44,904 nucleotides of DNA from DAOMOD01 sp964526035 (GTDB taxonomy: Bacteria; Pseudomonadota; Gammaproteobacteria; Xanthomonadales; BPKI01), in the NCBI GenBank assembly GCA_964526035.1, contig CAZGKE010000008.1, forward strand, positions 1-44,904. The letters run 5' to 3'. Positions 1-6,654 of the stretch are shown piece by piece. Under the pieces are notes generated by a model that was not told where the DNA came from, ran no database searches, and saw nothing but the letters and a program-made list of their open reading frames with translations. The first letter of the stretch is position 1. Every line of letters starts with the position of its first letter. The translations under genes and the position numbers were made by a program.

Positions 1-222
1 AGCATGATGCTGCCGCTGCTGCACCACGGCATGCTGGTGGTCGGCCTGCCCTACACGCTTCCCGCACTCACCCACACCAGCAGCGGCGGCACACCGTACG
101 GAGCCAGCCACTGGGCCGGCGCGGATGGCGAACGCGCGCTGAGTGAAGACGAGAAAACGCTGTGCCGCGCGCTCGGCCGCCGCGTCGCCGAAGCGGCACA
201 GCGCCTGGAGGGGTTCCATTGA
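1..222 (+). CDS. wrbA: WrbA-type NAD(P)H:quinone oxidoreductase, C-terminal part
   Basis: Only the last 73 codons are present; the gene enters from the left edge, so no start can be given. The visible part runs from a segment LLHHGMLVVGLPY through a Gly/Ser loop (HTSSGGTPYGASHW) to the C-terminal helix, which matches the end of the WrbA family of tetrameric FMN flavodoxin-like quinone reductases. In that family the loop lies near the flavin, and the enzyme makes two-electron reductions of quinones in the cytoplasm. The stop TGA (220-222) overlaps the proposed TTG start of the next gene, so the two are probably co-transcribed. Family assignment is from motif recognition of the C-terminal third only. 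Confidence 0.85.
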   Translation, partial: SMMLPLLHHGMLVVGLPYTLPALTHTSSGGTPYGASHWAGADGERALSEDEKTLCRALGRRVAEAAQRLEGFH

Positions 223-581
223 ATGTGCATCGCGTCGCAGCGTTGATCTGCGCGCTGCTGCTGGTGAACCTTCTCGTCTGGTACCTGTGGTGGGCGCCAC
301 CCACCGTCGCACCGCTGTGGCTGGTGCTGGGCGTGCTGCTTCCACCGCTGCTGCTGGCACTGACCGGACTGCTGGCCGGGCGCCGCTCGGCGCCGTTCTG
401 GGCTGGCGTGCTGGCGCTCCTGTACTTCTGTCGCGGCATCAGCGAAGCGTGGACCGATGCAGCCGCACGTGAACCGGCGGCTGTCGAGGCGCTGCTTGCC
501 GCCGCGCTGATCATGGTGCCGGCAACGCTGATGCTTCGGCAGAAGCGAGCGCGTCGCTCCGCAGGTCACACGGGGGGGTGA
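219..581 (+). CDS. DUF2069 family inner-membrane protein
   Basis: A 120-residue protein of three to four hydrophobic segments (roughly residues 4-24, 28-50, 55-72 and 85-105) with a basic C-terminal tail. Length, topology and position directly after wrbA fit the DUF2069 family, whose function is unknown. I place the start at TTG 219, which overlaps the wrbA stop and has a GGAGGGG Shine-Dalgarno sequence (207-213) five bases upstream. An upstream ATG at 162 in the same frame would add 19 Arg/Pro-rich residues that are only the wrbA sequence in another frame. GTG 225 is a second possibility. The context suggests translational coupling with wrbA. Confidence 0.75.
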   Translation: MNVHRVAALICALLLVNLLVWYLWWAPPTVAPLWLVLGVLLPPLLLALTGLLAGRRSAPFWAGVLALLYFCRGISEAWTDAAAREPAAVEALLAAALIMVPATLMLRQKRARRSAGHTGG

Positions 582-686
582 GTCTGCGGGGCCTGGGGTA
601 TAGCGGGATATCGTAGCGAAGATGGCCGTCACATCTAGCGCCCTTATTTCCGTCTGATGCCGCGCTCCACTTCGCACGGGCGACCT

Positions 687-715
687 CCGACAGTCGGCTG
701 TCGTACGCCTATACT
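687..715 (+). promoter_or_regulatory. Candidate sigma-70 promoter
   Basis: A -35 CCGACA (687-692) and a -10 TATACT (710-715, one mismatch from consensus) are separated by 17 bases. The predicted transcript start near 722 gives a leader of about 24 bases to the GTG start at 746. It separates the asparaginase-like gene from the wrbA pair. Confidence 0.5.
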
Positions 716-745
716 TGCCGTTTCTCATGCAGGCCAAGCACTCCC

Positions 746-1237
746 GTGGAAGAACTGTTGATCGTCACCACCGGCGGCACCATCGACAAGATCTACTTCG
801 ATGACAAATCCGATTTTCAGGTGGGTGCGCCCCAGATCGGACGGATTCTCGAAGAGCTCGGCGTCGCCTTCCGCTTCCAGGTGATTCCCGTTCTTCGCAA
901 GGACAGCCTGCACATCGATGATTCAGATCGCGAGCTGATCAGGCGCACGGTGGAGGCGCACGACACCCGGCACGTGCTCATCACCCATGGCACCGACTCA
1001 ATGGTGCAGACAGCGCGCGCGCTGGCAGGCATGGAAGGAAAAGTCATCGTGCTGACCGGCTCGCTCAACCCGGCGCTGTTCCGCAGCTCCGACGCCGTGT
1101 TCAACGTGGGTACCGCCGTCGGCGCGGTTCAGGCTCTTGCCGAAGGCGTATACATCGCCATGAACGGCCGCATCTGGGATCCGATGCGGGTACGCAAGAA
1201 CGTGGAAGCGAACCGGTTCGAGGCGGAGCCGCAATAG
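746..1237 (+). CDS. Single-domain (N-terminal only) L-asparaginase-like protein
   Basis: A 163-residue protein with the N-terminal catalytic domain of bacterial L-asparaginases and nothing else. Visible active-site elements are TTGGTI with the nucleophile Thr at residue 12, the KDS motif with Ser54, and HGTD with Thr83-Asp84; a basic stretch (RVRKN) near residue 154 sits where the family has its catalytic Lys. Classical asparaginases are about 330 residues, with a second domain that completes the active site of a partner subunit; that domain is absent. The sequence then ends at a TAG and runs into a repeat, with no remnant of the missing half. The start is GTG 746; no in-frame ATG lies nearby. 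Substrate is uncertain; a small amide or a regulatory role is possible. Confidence 0.8.
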   Translation: MEELLIVTTGGTIDKIYFDDKSDFQVGAPQIGRILEELGVAFRFQVIPVLRKDSLHIDDSDRELIRRTVEAHDTRHVLITHGTDSMVQTARALAGMEGKVIVLTGSLNPALFRSSDAVFNVGTAVGAVQALAEGVYIAMNGRIWDPMRVRKNVEANRFEAEPQ

Positions 1238-1342
1238 CAGTTGCAGTCGCCAATTCCAGTTGCCAGGAAATCGGCCCTGCTTGCCGACCAACGCTTCGCA
1301 CCGCCGGCTCTTCTGTCTACTGGAACTGGCTACTGGAACTGG
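1237..1342. repeat. Inverted pair of 13-mer tandem arrays around a 54-bp core
   Basis: The right arm is two perfect copies of CTACTGGAACTGG (1317-1329, 1330-1342). The left arm is two diverged copies of its reverse complement: 1237-1249 with three mismatches and 1250-1262 with two. The core (1263-1316) has no obvious coding potential. The element fills the gap between two convergent genes and could fold into a long imperfect hairpin. Its design resembles the heptamer-bounded elements near 35.7 and 42.5 kb although the unit sequence is different. Confidence 0.7.
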
Positions 1343-1348
1343 ACCACC

Positions 1349-1765
1349 CTACTTCGGCCCGAACATATGCACCGACTTCGGCCGACGTGCCAGCAGGAAG
1401 ATGGCGAGCAGGAGCAGGACCGGTGCCATCCAGTGGGTGAACTTGAGCCATCGATGACTTGAACTCACTGCGGATCCGGTGAGGATATCCATTGCGGCAC
1501 GCGGGCTGGCGAGCACCCGCTCCTCGGCCGGCCCGAAAGCACGCCGGGCCAGACTCTCTCCGCTATCGACGAAAAGCCCGTTGCCAGCCAGCCACTCGCC
1601 GCTGCGCATGTACAGCAGCACCAGCGGCGCTTCCCTCGTCGCCGAATCGAGCGCCGCCGCACCCAGCTCCGGGATGCGCAGCAAACCACCCCAGACGATG
1701 GCGTTGTAAGAGAAGCTGAGCAGGAAAAGGACCAGGACGATCCAGTGGCGATATCGCTTGAGCAT
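1349..1765 (-). CDS. Small membrane protein with two transmembrane segments
   Basis: A 138-residue protein with an N-terminal hydrophobic segment (about residues 8-28) and a C-terminal one (about 110-127), followed by a basic tail ending in FGPK. The roughly 80 residues between them would face the periplasm. I do not recognise a named family. It starts 22 bases after the sufT stop on the same strand and is probably in the same transcript. No clear Shine-Dalgarno sequence is visible. Base composition matches its neighbours. Function unknown. Confidence 0.7.
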   Translation of the reverse strand: MLKRYRHWIVLVLFLLSFSYNAIVWGGLLRIPELGAAALDSATREAPLVLLYMRSGEWLAGNGLFVDSGESLARRAFGPAEERVLASPRAAMDILTGSAVSSSHRWLKFTHWMAPVLLLLAIFLLARRPKSVHMFGPK

Positions 1766-1787
1766 GCAGAATACGTCTTCGCAGGCT

Positions 1788-2339
1788 TCAGAAAAGGCCC
1801 ATCTCGAGCCGGGCCGACTCGCTCATCATGTCACGATTCCATGGTGGATCGAAAATCAGGTCCACGTCGACTTCGACCACCGTGGGAATCAGCTCGAGCT
1901 TGGCGCGTACATCATCGACCAGCGTGTCGCCCATGCCACAGCCGGGCGCAGTCAGGGTCATCTTGATCGCCACGTCGCGGCGTCCGTCGACGGCAGGTTT
2001 CACCTCACACTCGTAAACCAGTCCGAGGTCGACGATGTTGACCGGAATCTCCGGGTCGTAGCAGGTGCGCAACTGCTGCCAGACCAGCTTTTCGAAATCC
2101 TCGTCGCTTGCATTTTCCTGCAGTTCCGGAACCGGCAAGGGCTCCTTGCCGATGGCCTCCGCGTCCGCACCACGAATGCGGAACAGATTGCCTTCGACAT
2201 AGACCGTGAAGCTGCCGCCGAGGGCCTGGGTGATGTAGCCGACGCTGCCCGCGGGCAGCGTCACTTCCTCGCCCTGCGGCACGAGTACGGCTTCGCAGTC
2301 GCGACCAAAACGCACGGGTTCACTGGATCGGTTGTACAT
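1788..2339 (-). CDS. sufT: Putative Fe-S cluster assembly protein SufT
   Basis: The N-terminal half (about residues 1-80) is the SufT-specific region, with the glycine-rich sequence TQALGGSFTVYVEG. The C-terminal half is a MIP18/DUF59 domain with YDPEIPVNIVDLGLVY and TAPGCGMGDTL, whose Cys belongs to the conserved motif of the domain. SufT proteins assist maturation of Fe-S proteins in the cytoplasm. A perfect TATAAT on the minus strand occupies 2347-2352 and overlaps the first in-frame ATG (2346-2348). Transcription from it would begin near 2340, so I choose the second ATG (2337-2339), which would be leaderless. The longer version adds only MAA. No suf operon is adjacent. Confidence 0.9.
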   Translation of the reverse strand: MYNRSSEPVRFGRDCEAVLVPQGEEVTLPAGSVGYITQALGGSFTVYVEGNLFRIRGADAEAIGKEPLPVPELQENASDEDFEKLVWQQLRTCYDPEIPVNIVDLGLVYECEVKPAVDGRRDVAIKMTLTAPGCGMGDTLVDDVRAKLELIPTVVEVDVDLIFDPPWNRDMMSESARLEMGLF

Positions 2340-2346
2340 GGCGGCC

Positions 2347-2352
2347 ATTATA
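2347..2352 (-). promoter_or_regulatory. Consensus -10 element of sufT
   Basis: The minus strand reads TATAAT here, a perfect -10 hexamer, within an AT-rich TATATAAT run in otherwise GC-rich DNA. No good -35 sits 17 bases upstream. The predicted start of transcription, about seven bases downstream, falls on the second ATG of sufT, which points to a leaderless mRNA. Confidence 0.5.
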
Positions 2353-2401
2353 TAGGACCAAAACAGTCCGGATAGGGCTTGGTGAACGCGGACCTCGCCA
2401 C

Positions 2402-2887
2402 GTGCGGGCCGTCGGCTACCATGTCCCGACCGACCATGGATGCCCGTTCTTGTCTTCCCCGACCCGCGCGGAGTCTTCGCGCTCCTACCTTCTGGCGTCG
2501 ATTTCCGGCCTGGCAGCGGCCGCCAGCATGGCCATGCTGTGGGCGATCGTCGCAGTCCACGGGTCCGGCTTCGCGCTGGTCATGCCTCTTTTTGCCGCGA
2601 TGGCGGTGGCGTTCGCGCTCGGCCTGCACGGCATTCGCGGAAACGCGGGGGCGGCGATCATGGCCGCGGCGCTCACCATTCTGGCCAGCGCTGCGGCCGT
2701 CACGCTGACCGTCGGGGTGCGAATGGCAATCAATTTCCGCATGGAACTGCATCAGGTGCTGCAGGCGATGGGACTGGAAATGACCTGGGCGATCTGGCGC
2801 GCTCGCCAGGACGTCTTGGGCGACAGCCTGATCGTGGCTGGAACCATCCTCGCCACCTGGCTTGCGGGACGCCGGCGGCGGCGCTAG
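2402..2887 (+). CDS. Membrane protein of unknown function
   Basis: A protein of up to 161 residues with four hydrophobic segments (about 30-48, 56-72, 80-100 and 138-154) and a C-terminal run of arginines (GRRRRR), consistent with an inner-membrane protein whose tail is cytoplasmic. I recognise no family. It is divergent from sufT, with about 60 bases between starts. The start is uncertain: GTG 2402 gives the full length, TTG 2450 would remove 16 non-hydrophobic residues, and neither has a clear ribosome-binding site. Third-position GC is high throughout, supporting real coding. Confidence 0.6.
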   Translation: MRAVGYHVPTDHGCPFLSSPTRAESSRSYLLASISGLAAAASMAMLWAIVAVHGSGFALVMPLFAAMAVAFALGLHGIRGNAGAAIMAAALTILASAAAVTLTVGVRMAINFRMELHQVLQAMGLEMTWAIWRARQDVLGDSLIVAGTILATWLAGRRRRR

Positions 2888-2910
2888 TCCGAAATCGAAA
2901 GCCTTCTGTC

Positions 2911-3037
2911 CGCGAAGGACGCAAAGATCGCAAAGGAAAGTCAGCGCAGGTTGGGGCAAGCGCAGCGCACCCCAACGAACTTTCGGTTTCCTATGCTGCG
3001 GTTGAGAGCCGTCGGGGTTCGCTACGCCTACCCCGAC
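2911..3037. repeat. 9-mer array plus an inverted pair of 27-bp palindromes (REPIN-like)
   Basis: Three 9-mers stand first: CGCGAAGGA, CGCAAAGAT, CGCAAAGGA (2911-2937). A 27-bp palindrome follows at 2950-2976, with arms GTTGGGG and CCCCAAC. A second lies at 3011-3037, with arms GTCGGGG and CCCCGAC, and in the opposite orientation (the loop reads GCTACGC instead of GCGCAGC). Both belong to the same family as the palindromes at 29658-29684 and 30972-30998. The sequence after the second copy (CTACAAGTG) also matches the one after the 30972 copy (CCACAAGTG). It fills the gap between convergent genes. Confidence 0.75.
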
Positions 3038-3062
3038 CTACAAGTGCAGGCGCGGCGCGTCC

Positions 3063-4523
3063 TCAGTGCCCGCCGCCGCCGTCCAGCGCCTTCAGCTCCG
3101 ACAGCATGCGACTGGCAGCTTCCTGGCCGTCGGCGTAGAGCATGCGACAGTTCTCGGCATAGAACAGCGCGTTCTCGATTCCGGCGAAGCCGGTGCCCTT
3201 GCCGCGCTTGATCACGATCACCTGCTTGGCGTCAACCACGTCGAGGATCGGCATGCCGTAGATCGGGCTGGACTTGTCGGTCTTGGCCACCGGGTTCACC
3301 ACGTCGTTGGCGCCGATCACGATGGCGACGTCGCAGTTCTTGAACTCGGGGTTGACGTCGTCCATGTCGGCGATCAGGTCGTAAGGCACGCCGGCCTCGG
3401 CCAGCAGCACGTTCATGTGGCCGGGCATGCGCCCGGCGACCGGATGGATGGCGAACTTGACGTCGACATCGCGGGCGATAAGCTGCTTGCACAGCTCCCA
3501 GATCTTGTGCTGCGCCTGCGCCACCGCCATGCCGTAGCCGGGAACGATGATCACGCGCTCGGCGAGATACAGGTAAGACGCCGCATCCGGCGCCTCGATC
3601 GGCTTCATGGTGCCTTCGATCTCGCTGGCACTGGCGCCGCCGCCACCGAAGTTGGAGAACAGCACGTTGCTGATCGAGCGGTTCATGGCCTTGGCCATCA
3701 GCTGGGTCAGCAGCATGCCGGCCGCACCAACCACGGTGCCGGCGATGATCAGCGCCTCGTTCTGCAGCACGTAGCCCTTGAAGGCCACGGCGAGGCCGGT
3801 GAAGGCGTTGTACAGCGAGATCACCACCGGCATGTCGGCGCCGCCGATCGGCAGCGTCATCAGCACGCCAAACAGCAGCGACAGCACGAAGAAGGCGATG
3901 ATGATGTTGGTGTCGGGGGTGAACAGCAGCGCCCCGCCCAGCCCCAGCGCCGACAGGAACACCAGCATGTTGACCAGCTGCTGCCCACCGAAGCGGAAGG
4001 TCTTGTCGAGACGTCCGTCGAGCTTGGCCCATGCAATCACCGAGCCGGAGAAAGCCACCGCGCCGATCAAGGAGCCGAGGATGGCGAGCACCGACATCGG
4101 CGTGGTCAGGCACTCGTGCGCGGTCAGCGCGTCGACTGTGCAGGCGCCTTCAAAAGCGGCGTTGTTCAAGAGCGCCACCGCGCCGATGGCCGCTGCCGAA
4201 CCGCCGCCCATGCCGTTGAAGATGGCGACCATCTGCGGCATGTCGGTGATCGGCACCTTCTTGCCCCACACCCAGAACAGGTAGGAGAGCACGATGGCGA
4301 CCACCATCAGGATCAGATTGGTCTGGTCGATGCGGTGGTCGGTCCAGGTGGCAGGGGCGACGAAGGTGACCAGCACAGCGATCACCATGCCCAGTCCTGC
4401 CCAGCGGATGCCGCGACGCGCGGTGACCGGCGAACCCATCTGCATCAGGCCGAGGATGAACAGGACCGCGGCGGCGAAGTAGCTGGCCTGGGCCAGGAAG
4501 TCGAGGATGACGTCCATGCTCAT
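3063..4523 (-). CDS. pntB: NAD(P) transhydrogenase subunit beta
   Basis: A 486-residue subunit of the proton-translocating transhydrogenase, which uses the proton motive force to drive hydride transfer from NADH to NADP+. The first about 270 residues are a series of transmembrane helices (domain II). The last about 190, from PIEAPDAASYLYLAERVIIVPGYG on, form the NADP(H)-binding domain III, with the glycine-rich GYGMAVAQAQ and the late motif VIKRGKGTGFAGIENALF. The start ATG at 4521-4523 is preceded by GGAGG and lies one base after the stop of pntAb. An upstream in-frame ATG at 4592 would run inside pntAb and is rejected. Last gene of a three-gene operon. Confidence 0.96.
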   Translation of the reverse strand: MSMDVILDFLAQASYFAAAVLFILGLMQMGSPVTARRGIRWAGLGMVIAVLVTFVAPATWTDHRIDQTNLILMVVAIVLSYLFWVWGKKVPITDMPQMVAIFNGMGGGSAAAIGAVALLNNAAFEGACTVDALTAHECLTTPMSVLAILGSLIGAVAFSGSVIAWAKLDGRLDKTFRFGGQQLVNMLVFLSALGLGGALLFTPDTNIIIAFFVLSLLFGVLMTLPIGGADMPVVISLYNAFTGLAVAFKGYVLQNEALIIAGTVVGAAGMLLTQLMAKAMNRSISNVLFSNFGGGGASASEIEGTMKPIEAPDAASYLYLAERVIIVPGYGMAVAQAQHKIWELCKQLIARDVDVKFAIHPVAGRMPGHMNVLLAEAGVPYDLIADMDDVNPEFKNCDVAIVIGANDVVNPVAKTDKSSPIYGMPILDVVDAKQVIVIKRGKGTGFAGIENALFYAENCRMLYADGQEAASRMLSELKALDGGGGH

Positions 4524-4524
4524 G

Positions 4525-4821
4525 TCACTGGCCTCCAGGCTTCTTGCTCGACTTGAACATGTCGAGCATGCGTTCGGTGACCACGTAGCCACCCACCGCG
4601 TTGCCGGCGCCGAGCAGGACGGCGACGAAGCCGATCACCCGCTCCAACGTGGAGTCGGCGTGTCCAAGCGCAATCATCGCGCCCACCAGCACGATGCCAT
4701 GCACGAAGTTCGAACCCGACATCAGCGGCGTGTGCAGGATCACCGGGACCCGCGAAATGATGACGTGGCCGGCAAAGGCGGCCAGCATGAAGATGTAGAG
4801 GGCAAGGAATCCGTCGATCAT
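4525..4821 (-). CDS. pntAb: NAD(P) transhydrogenase subunit alpha, transmembrane part
   Basis: A 98-residue membrane subunit with three hydrophobic helices and the motif MSGSNFVHGIVLVGAM typical of the transmembrane segment of PntA. In enterobacteria this is the C-terminus of a single PntA chain; here it is a separate gene, as in many alpha- and gammaproteobacteria. With PntB it forms the proton channel. AGGAGG lies nine to ten bases before the ATG. It begins seven bases after the pntAa stop and ends one base before the pntB start, so the three are surely co-translated. Confidence 0.95.
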   Translation of the reverse strand: MIDGFLALYIFMLAAFAGHVIISRVPVILHTPLMSGSNFVHGIVLVGAMIALGHADSTLERVIGFVAVLLGAGNAVGGYVVTERMLDMFKSSKKPGGQ

Positions 4822-4828
4822 GGCGTCA

Positions 4829-5953
4829 CTAGCCTCCTACTCGTTCGCGGGTTGGCGCATGGCGGATCTCACCGTCGTGAGTGAGGCAGGCGCCGGCCAC
4901 CAGGTCGTCCTCGAAGTCGATATTCAGTCCGTCTTCGGCGATCAGCAGCTCAAGGAAGTTGTAGAGATTGCGCGAGTACATCTCGCTGGAATGGATGGCG
5001 CCCATGCTCGGCATGTTGATCGGACCGACGATGGTCACCGCGCCCTCGCTGAAGGTTTCACCGGGGCGGGTCAGCTCGCAGTTGCCGCCGGTCTCGGCGG
5101 CGAGGTCGACCAGCACGCTGCCGGCACGCATGCCGCGCACCATGTCGGCGCTGACGATTTTTGGCGCCGGGCGTCCTGGCACCGCGGCGGTGGTGATCAC
5201 CACATCGATGCCCTTGAGATGTTCGGCCAGCCTTCGCTGCTGTTCGGCACGCTCCTCGGCCGTGAGTTCGCGCGCATAGCCGCCCTCACCCGCCGCGCTG
5301 ACGCCGAGGTCGAGGAACTTGGCGCCGAGCGACTCGATCTGCTCTCTGGTCTCGGGCCGTACGTCGAAGCCCTCGACCTGCGCGCCGAGGCGGCGGGCGG
5401 TGGCAATCGCCTGCAGACCGGCCACGCCCGCGCCGATGATCAGCACCTTGGACGGACGGATGGTGCCGGCAGCGGTGGTCAGCATCGGAAAGAATTTGCC
5501 CGACGTCTGCGCCGCAATCAGCACCGCCTTGTAGCCGGCCATGCCGGCCTGCGAGGACAGCACGTCCATCGCCTGCGCACGCGTGGTGCGCGGCAGCAGC
5601 TCCATCGAAAACGAAGTGATCCTGCGGTCGCGCAGGGCGCGCACGCGCTCATCATCCTGATGCGGGGCGAGCATGCCGATCAGCACCGAGCTCTCGCGCA
5701 TGGCGGCAATCTCTTCGCGGCTGGGCGGGCGCACCTTGAACAGCACGTCGCCACGACCGATGGCGGTCGCGGCAGAGTCTACGGTCTCGGTGTCGGCAAA
5801 CGCAGCGTCCGGAATGTGAGCGCCACCGCCGGCGCCCTTCTCCATGACGATCCCGACACCCTTGGCGCGCAGCTTCCTGGCGACGTCGGGCACCAGCGCC
5901 ACGCGCTGCTCGCCCGCTGCCGTCTCGCGCACGACGGCCACAGTGATTGCCAT
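4829..5953 (-). CDS. pntAa: NAD(P) transhydrogenase subunit alpha, NAD(H)-binding part
   Basis: A 374-residue soluble subunit (domain I), homologous to alanine dehydrogenase. The N-terminal domain begins AITVAVVRETAAGEQRVAL. A Rossmann fold with GAGVAGLQAIATARRLGA binds NAD(H), followed by VEGFDVRPE, with the acidic residue that contacts the ribose. The mobile loop and ITTAAVPGRPAPKIV are present. Hydride passes from NADH here to NADP+ on PntB. The ATG at 5951-5953 has GGAGAGG six bases upstream. It leads the pntAa-pntAb-pntB operon, a source of NADPH for biosynthesis and redox defence. Confidence 0.96.
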   Translation of the reverse strand: MAITVAVVRETAAGEQRVALVPDVARKLRAKGVGIVMEKGAGGGAHIPDAAFADTETVDSAATAIGRGDVLFKVRPPSREEIAAMRESSVLIGMLAPHQDDERVRALRDRRITSFSMELLPRTTRAQAMDVLSSQAGMAGYKAVLIAAQTSGKFFPMLTTAAGTIRPSKVLIIGAGVAGLQAIATARRLGAQVEGFDVRPETREQIESLGAKFLDLGVSAAGEGGYARELTAEERAEQQRRLAEHLKGIDVVITTAAVPGRPAPKIVSADMVRGMRAGSVLVDLAAETGGNCELTRPGETFSEGAVTIVGPINMPSMGAIHSSEMYSRNLYNFLELLIAEDGLNIDFEDDLVAGACLTHDGEIRHAPTRERVGG

Positions 5954-6036
5954 CGAAACCTCTCCCCGGGTCGAAAGACCGCGCCATGCTAGCTGATCGG
6001 GCCGCGGATCGGGAAACAGAGTCGAGACGCGTGGCT

Positions 6037-6061
6037 CGGGTCCCGGGTCCCGAGGTCCCGG
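6037..6061 (+). repeat. Short heptamer array (CGGGTCC type)
   Basis: The tract reads CGGGTCC, CGGGTCC, CGAGGTCC, CGG, a short tandem array in the gap between divergent pntAa and the nitroreductase gene. Read as CCGRGTC units it is one base from the array CCGAGTC CCGAGTC at 29697-29710, on the same strand. Too short to exclude chance by itself. Confidence 0.45.
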
Positions 6062-6072
6062 CTCTGCACTGC

Positions 6073-6078
6073 TACACT
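6073..6078 (+). promoter_or_regulatory. Candidate -10 element of the nitroreductase gene
   Basis: TACACT lies ten bases before the ATG at 6088. A transcript started from it would begin within about three bases of the start codon, which fits the absence of any Shine-Dalgarno sequence and suggests a leaderless mRNA. No convincing -35 is seen. Confidence 0.3.
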
Positions 6079-6087
6079 CCCGACCCC

Positions 6088-6654
6088 ATGACCCCCTACG
6101 ACTTCCTCGCTTCGCGGCGTTCGGTGCCCGCGCGGCTGCTGGGCGAGCCGGGCCCGAGTGATGCCCAGGTCGTCCAGCTCCTCGCTCTTGCCGTGCGCGT
6201 TCCCGACCACGGCAAACTCGAGCCCTGGCGCTACCTGCTGATTCGCGGCGACGCTCGGCATCGACTGGGCGAAATGTTCCGGCTTCGTCATCTTGCGATC
6301 TCCGCGGATGTCCATGAGGCGACCCTTGAGAAGGACCGCCTGCGCTTCTCCTATGCGCCGACGGTGATTGCCGTCGTGGCGCGCGTCATTTCCGGGCACA
6401 GGATTCCGGAGCAGGAGCAGGTCCTGTCTGCGGGGCTGTCCGCGTTCACTCTGCTTCTCGGTGCACAGGCTCTGGGGTTCGGAGCGCAGTGGCTGACCGG
6501 CTGGGCCGCCTACGACCGCGGAATTGCCGATACCCTCGGTCTGGAGGAAGACGAGCGCGTCATTGCCTTCGTGCACATCGGCACAGCCCAGTCTGAGATT
6601 CCCGAGCGACCTCGGCCCGACCCCGCCACACGGCTCACGGAGTGGGAGGAATGA
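6088..6654 (+). CDS. Nitroreductase family protein
   Basis: A 188-residue protein of the FMN-dependent nitroreductase superfamily. The N-terminal RRSVPARLL and VRVPDHGKLEPWRYLLI are the FMN-contacting segments, and the C-terminal GFGAQWLTGWAAYD and FVHIGTA are also typical of the short YdjA-like branch. These enzymes are cytoplasmic NAD(P)H oxidoreductases; the substrate cannot be told. The start ATG 6088 sits just after a possible -10 box and no upstream start is plausible. The stop TGA overlaps the ATG of the exonuclease gene by four bases, so the two are translationally coupled. Confidence 0.88.
   Translation: MTPYDFLASRRSVPARLLGEPGPSDAQVVQLLALAVRVPDHGKLEPWRYLLIRGDARHRLGEMFRLRHLAISADVHEATLEKDRLRFSYAPTVIAVVARVISGHRIPEQEQVLSAGLSAFTLLLGAQALGFGAQWLTGWAAYDRGIADTLGLEEDERVIAFVHIGTAQSEIPERPRPDPATRLTEWEE

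Noticed and set aside
3066..4556. 496-codon open frame on the plus strand opposite pntB
   Set aside because: It is antisense to a clear pntB with membrane and NADP-binding motifs; its His/Asp/Gln-rich composition is typical of a shadow frame in GC-rich DNA.
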